A stretch of 64,000 nt of DNA from Adineta vaga. Lineage: Eukaryota; Rotifera. The notes beneath the pieces are model-generated. The model did no database searches, was not told the DNA's origin, and saw nothing but the letters and a program-made list of their open reading frames with translations. A program made the position numbers and the translations under genes. The stretch covers positions 7,812,001 to 7,876,000 of the forward strand of contig CP075494.1 in assembly GCA_021613535.1 (NCBI GenBank). Reading direction: 5' to 3'. Positions 59,334-64,000 of this stretch are shown here, piece by piece. Numbering within the stretch: position 1 is the stretch's first letter; the number at the start of each line of letters is the position of its first letter.

Positions 59334-62300
59334 GCATGATTATTATATAGATAAGTCATTTTGGAATTGTGTGATGATGATGATGACGATGAGTTGAACA
59401 TCAAGCTTATAGATAGATCTAAAAGAAAAGGAAAGATCAACGGTAATCGATTCTTTCGAGTTAATTCTCTGAATGAAAGGGAAGAAAAGATATCGTGTTT
59501 GACAAGTTCTATTTATCAGTGAACTATAAAAATCTCATAATTATGTCTTATGTTCTTACTGTCAGACAATAAAGAAAAAGTTCTTGACATCTAACTATTA
59601 TACGTTGTTTTAATAGTAGTAACATCAATCTCCTTAGAACATAACAGACACCCCGGACGTACAAAGCAAATAATGATTATTATCCGCTCCTTTTTTTGTT
59701 GTTGTATACTTCATCATTACTTTCATAGGCGTATTTCTTGATAGTTTGAATCAAGAGTAGATAGTGACAGTCTTCTTTATATTCAAAACTAACTGATGAA
59801 AAGATGACGATGTCCTTGACTTTTCTTTTTAATAAACAAGTAATTCTATCTACCTGACTTGATTGTTCAAACATGAATTTACTTACTCACGTATTCTTGT
59901 GCGTGCAGGTGTTTATCATTATTTTATTATTATATGAGAAGGACTAATCCTACGTATAAAATGAAGAAAACGAACAATGAATGATGATGATAGATATACG
60001 ATGAAGATTGTCGAGACGTGCAGTAACGTCAAGGTCTAATTTTATAGACATAATCAGTGTACGAGCAAGTACGAGCAAAACATTTGATCTTTTCTTACAG
60101 AAGAAAAGAAAAGATAAAGTCTATCAAAAATTAGATAGTTCTTATAATTCTTCTATCTATGTGAAAATATTATTCATTATTTACATATAGACGACACACT
60201 CTTTCCTTTTCTTTTTCTCTAAGTATTATAAATAAGAATATAAAGAAAATGAAGGAAACTCTTTAACTTTCTATTCCCTGAAGATTGATGACAACACATT
60301 CTCTTCGTTTTCTTTGTACAACATGACAACAACAGAAAAAAAAGTCATACTTAAGTTTATCTTTCTTGTTAGTTGATCGATGATAGGTCTACTTACATTT
60401 GATTCAATTACAAAACAAGTGTCATGAATTGACAACATAGTCAAAAGACGTTGGTCTAGTGATTAGAATTCAATTTTATTATGAACAACTCATTCTCAAG
60501 GATCAAACAAGGAAAAAATATATCCTGTCGGAAACTTACTGTTATCATATACTATTAATAACTTTCCTATTAGAAGAAAACTATACTTCATAGAAACGGT
60601 TGGATTTCTATTGATCAAGGTGACTAACATAATGCAATTATTCTCCACTAATGAGAACGATTCTTCATCTAAGTAGCTAATTCGAGATTTTGGTGGAAGG
60701 ATAAGAAAGTTTTTCTTTGTCATATTGAATGAACACTTTATCAGTAATCGTTCTTGTCAATGAGAGAAAACTGATATGATTTGCATATTTATGTATTATT
60801 CTAACTACTATAATGATCAGTGTTTCTTAAAAATTGATTTGCAAATTCATGCTGATAATTTCTTCTAATCATCTTCTTTGCCTTGGAATAGAATTCACAT
60901 TCACCATGTCAAAGATATCCTATCAAATAGTGTTATAGTTGAACAAGGTCGGAGAACTATATCGCATGGCTTAGATATCAACAGCAATAGATGCAGTTAT
61001 TGATCAATAAAACTGATATAACTATATCTTATTTAATATGTCATCAATGTTTAGAATTTCTTTTTCTTCTGAATTCATCTAATTTTTCATACTTTGTTTT
61101 ACATTGTAAGACATTCGATTGAATTCGAACATAATATATCAAGGTTGTGTGACATACAAATTCATTTCAAACATGTTTCTTTCACAGTTGTTATTATGTT
61201 CACGCGTTCACTCATTCATTCTTTTAATGTTTGATCGTTATCTGTCTTCAATGTACACAACATTAAACAACTTCACACGTAGATAAAATTGATTAGAAAT
61301 AATCGTATTAACAGTTCGCCTTCTATACATATATGAGCACTGTTTCTGTCATCATCATCATCATCTACAACATCACCATCGATTGAAGTGCCATACACAC
61401 GTTCACTCTTGAGAATGTCATCAAGGTCATTTCATTCAGAGAAACACAATACGATATATTGTACATTTTTATAATGAACACAAATTCTTCTAAACACAGT
61501 AAACAAGTCAACGAAAATTATCATAGGGTATGGTTCTTATTTTAATTTCAATTTAAAAAGCATTATATTCTATTCTATACAGATATGCAGCTCGGTTAAC
61601 TCGAGAGAAACATTTTCTTCTTTCATTATCGTTCTATTGTCATCTCTTGCTACTTCTTACCGGTCAATTTTCTCACTCTATTTTTCCCTGTCTATTGTTC
61701 GAAGGATACTTCCTTTTTTTTTCTATTTCGACTCTCTTACTATTGATTCATAATACGGAAATCATCAGTATTGTCTGCTTGAATAGTCTTGATGACGGCA
61801 GCAATCTCTTGAGGCATTAATGAAACAATAGAATCCTACTGACCTCCGTCATTAATCACAAACTCTCTACATCGATAGATTACCTAATACTATTTCATAT
61901 GTCAATGCTACTCATTTACATGTTGGTTAAAGGAAGAATCATTTCATTGCATGATAAACTGCACTTCTTCTATTCATACACAAGACACACATGATGTAAG
62001 TTGAATCATCAGTTTCTCTGGTCAATATATTCATATAAATGTATGTTTCATTGTTTCAAGACGACTTCGTAAGTATGGATTAATTTAATTTTATCCGGTC
62101 ATCTTCGTTAGATTGCTAAGCGATTGATCTACATATTACAGGTAGGTAAAGATGGTTCGCAGTTGCCGACTCTATGATGATGATTGATATCGTATTTAAA
62201 AAGAACTTGACACTTGTATTGATCGCCTAGAAAGAAACAAAATTATACAATCTTATCGTGTTAATAGATGATCTCTTTTAAGTAAGAAAACAGCTGTATG

Positions 62301-63231
62301 CCGTTGTTTTGTTGATGGTTAAATAATGATCATGAGAAAATACAGGTGAAACATTTGCATTTGCATTTAGTTTTGTTGTTGCTTCAATAGCAAAGTATTC
62401 ATGACTCAGGGAAATTACTTAGAAATAAATATTTGTATTACTACACTAGGCATCAACAAGAATAACTTTGAACTCTTTCGTCTTTCTTTCATCATATAAA
62501 CAATCATATAGTCATGAGACCATAAAATCCTTTGAACACGTTCTTTTTTTTTAGTGTGTATAGTCTGATGAAAGAATGATAATTATAAGAATGTTGTTGA
62601 TATGTAAACTGCACAGTAGTATTTAATTGAACACAGTAAAACTTAGATTCATATTACCGTCATCTGATCACTTTTGACTTAAAATGTACAATCACTATAT
62701 GCACCGCATCAGTTATGGTGAATGATCATCCAGGTGACGTTTTATTAATTTGATTGAAACGTGTTTTTTTTTGTATTACTATTGTTAAACTTCATTATTT
62801 GTGATTCCGGTGCCATGAGAAATGATTGTCTTCATGTCATACAAGGTTATATTCAATCTTCGAGGAATATAGGGAAAAAACACGATTATTAAAAACATCT
62901 TAATTTTTCCCCAGGTACATTGTCTATACAAGCAAGATTAATCTTCTGTTTTCTATCTCAGATTGTATGCCTAATAGCAGACCAATCCGAGGAAAAGCAC
63001 TTTCATATTTACTATTCTGTCGTCTAAATGATGTCTGTCAACACTTATCGTCATTTCAATATACACATCAAATGAAGCAAAGACATCACTAAGAGTTCTT
63101 TTCTCGTTCGTGTTGAGAAAAGTGATAATGCTTTGAACTATGCAGCTATGTTTTATATATATATAAATGAACGAAAGAAAAGCGAATGGAAGTTATTCTT
63201 CTTTTCTTTCTATCATTATAGATTTGATAGT
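59334..63231. other. gene-poor AT-rich stretch, about 3.9 kb
   Basis: Frames of at most 75 codons on either strand without recognisable domains or splice context. A CAT repeat lies at about 61348-61365. It may hold regulatory DNA of the ephrin gene and upstream exons or promoter of the gene starting at about 63232; none could be identified. Confidence 0.4.
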
Positions 63232-64000
63232 ATGAATTATATTGATCATTTTCAAAAGTATGAAATATGTCGAAAACAATCACAATGCTATCGTCTTCGT
63301 CCACCACCAAAATTACCAATATTTCCAAAATTAATCATTACTAATTCATCTTCTACATCGACAGATTTTCCTCTAAATTTAGACTTTTATTTTATTTTAC
63401 TTGGAATAATTATTTCAATGATTTCAATCTGTTTTCTTTTTATTTTATTTGTAGTTAAGTAAGAATGATTGAATGATCTTAATTTGAAATCTTCTAAATA
63501 CTTATTTATTCATAGAGTTCGAATTTATCGTAAAATACAACAAAATCATCGTCAGACAAACACTACAAGTATTATCGATACATCAACATCGTTACCAAGT
63601 GTAAGAATATAAGACTAATACGAACTGAATTTGTAATTTTTTCTCATTCAGATTTTTCCAACATCATACAATTCTTTGACACCTATTACTCTTACAACAA
63701 ATCGATCTCCATCATTACTGATGATAAATAAATTAAACTCAACTCATCCATTGTATTCAAATTCGGATACACAATTATCCTGCCATAATCGTTCAATAAA
63801 TACATATGAAATTACTCGATTAGCAACAAATCATCAGCACTGTTCCTGTTGTTCATGTACTCTTGAATATTATCAAAATTTACGTTATCTTCACACATCC
63901 CGTCCAGTACCAACATATCACTATTCATGTATATCACCAGTCAGTGATTGTCAACATTCTATATCGAAAAACTCACATTATAAACAACAATGTCTTTGTC
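63232..64000 (+). CDS. Single-pass membrane protein, partial (runs off window)
   Basis: Exons 63232-63458, 63516-63600 and 63652 to the window end, all in phase. The first encodes a short ectodomain with two Cys (EICRKQSQCYRL), a Pro-rich PPPKLPIFPKL segment and a Ser/Thr patch. A strong transmembrane helix follows (FYFILLGIIISMISICFLFI) with a positive VKVRIYRKIQQNHRQ stop-transfer. The cytoplasmic side is Ser/Thr/Asn/His-rich, with a Cys cluster HCSCCSC and further Tyr and Cys. No domain is recognised. The ATG at 63232 lies 11 nt inside an exon that also has an acceptor-like TTATAG at its border, so it may instead be an internal exon of a longer protein. No N-terminal signal peptide is seen if the ATG is the start. 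Confidence 0.6.

Noticed and set aside
1-64000. CRISPR arrays, bacterial-type operons, telomeric repeats or intact transposons
   Set aside because: None was seen; gene structure is eukaryotic with short introns and no reverse transcriptase or transposase domain was recognised.

Overview
The window looks like nuclear DNA of a small invertebrate animal. The base composition is AT-rich (roughly 70% A+T by eye), genes are split by many short GT-AG introns (mostly about 45-70 nt), and the gene set is metazoan: ephrin, FLRFamide precursor, RSK, ARL13B, TRIM-NHL and rhodopsin-type receptors. Two ADP-ribosyltransferase/TPR proteins of the kind massively expanded in bdelloid rotifers point to a bdelloid. 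This is an inference from recalled family resemblance, not a database result. Gene spacing of about 3-4 kb fits a less compact bdelloid genome.

Layout, left to right. (1) 1-890 minus: 5' part of a Tctex1 (dynein light chain) domain gene. (2) 1923-3624 minus: secreted zinc carboxypeptidase. (3) 4290-7081 minus: two-kinase-domain p90 RSK, with further phase-compatible candidate first exons up to 10878. (4) 12608-13067 plus: MIC10 of the mitochondrial MICOS complex. (5) 14760-14812: truncated tRNA-Lys-like fragment. (6) 16234-19431 plus: RING/B-box/filamin/NHL TRIM protein. (7) 21016-24878 plus: oxysterol-binding-protein-related protein with a PH domain, FFAT-like motif and ORD. (8) 27766-28789 plus: myristoylatable neuronal calcium sensor. 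(9) 29336-29527 plus: short secreted His/Arg-rich peptide. (10) 29677-31646 minus: ARL13B-like ciliary GTPase with an acidic tail. (11) 32712-33657 minus: chemoreceptor-like GPCR. (12) 36185-37391 minus: MPPE1/PGAP5 metallophosphoesterase. (13) 37718-38433 minus: hotdog thioesterase. (14) 38884-40313 minus: ART-TPR protein. (15) 40547-41999 minus: AADAC-like esterase. (16) 46458-48364 plus: rhodopsin-family GPCR. (17) 49018-50862 plus: second, longer ART-TPR protein. (18) 51100-51699 minus: FLRFamide precursor. (19) 53527-54320 minus: broken coiled-coil gene. (20) 55938-59333 minus: GPI-type ephrin with two alternative first exons. (21) 63232-64000 plus: start of a single-pass membrane protein.

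The genes are independent eukaryotic units, not operons. Thematic links are cilia (Tctex1, ARL13B) and neural or cell signalling (calcium sensor, two GPCRs, FLRFamide precursor, ephrin, RSK, TRIM-NHL). The strongest leads are two ART-TPR paralogues that have lost different parts of the R-S-ExE catalytic signature; an RSK whose C-terminal kinase carries Gln in place of the catalytic-loop Lys; alternative phase-matched first exons in both RSK and ephrin; and a nine-copy FLRFamide precursor with mostly single-Arg processing sites. I saw no CRISPR array, no complete transposon and no obvious new multi-gene system.
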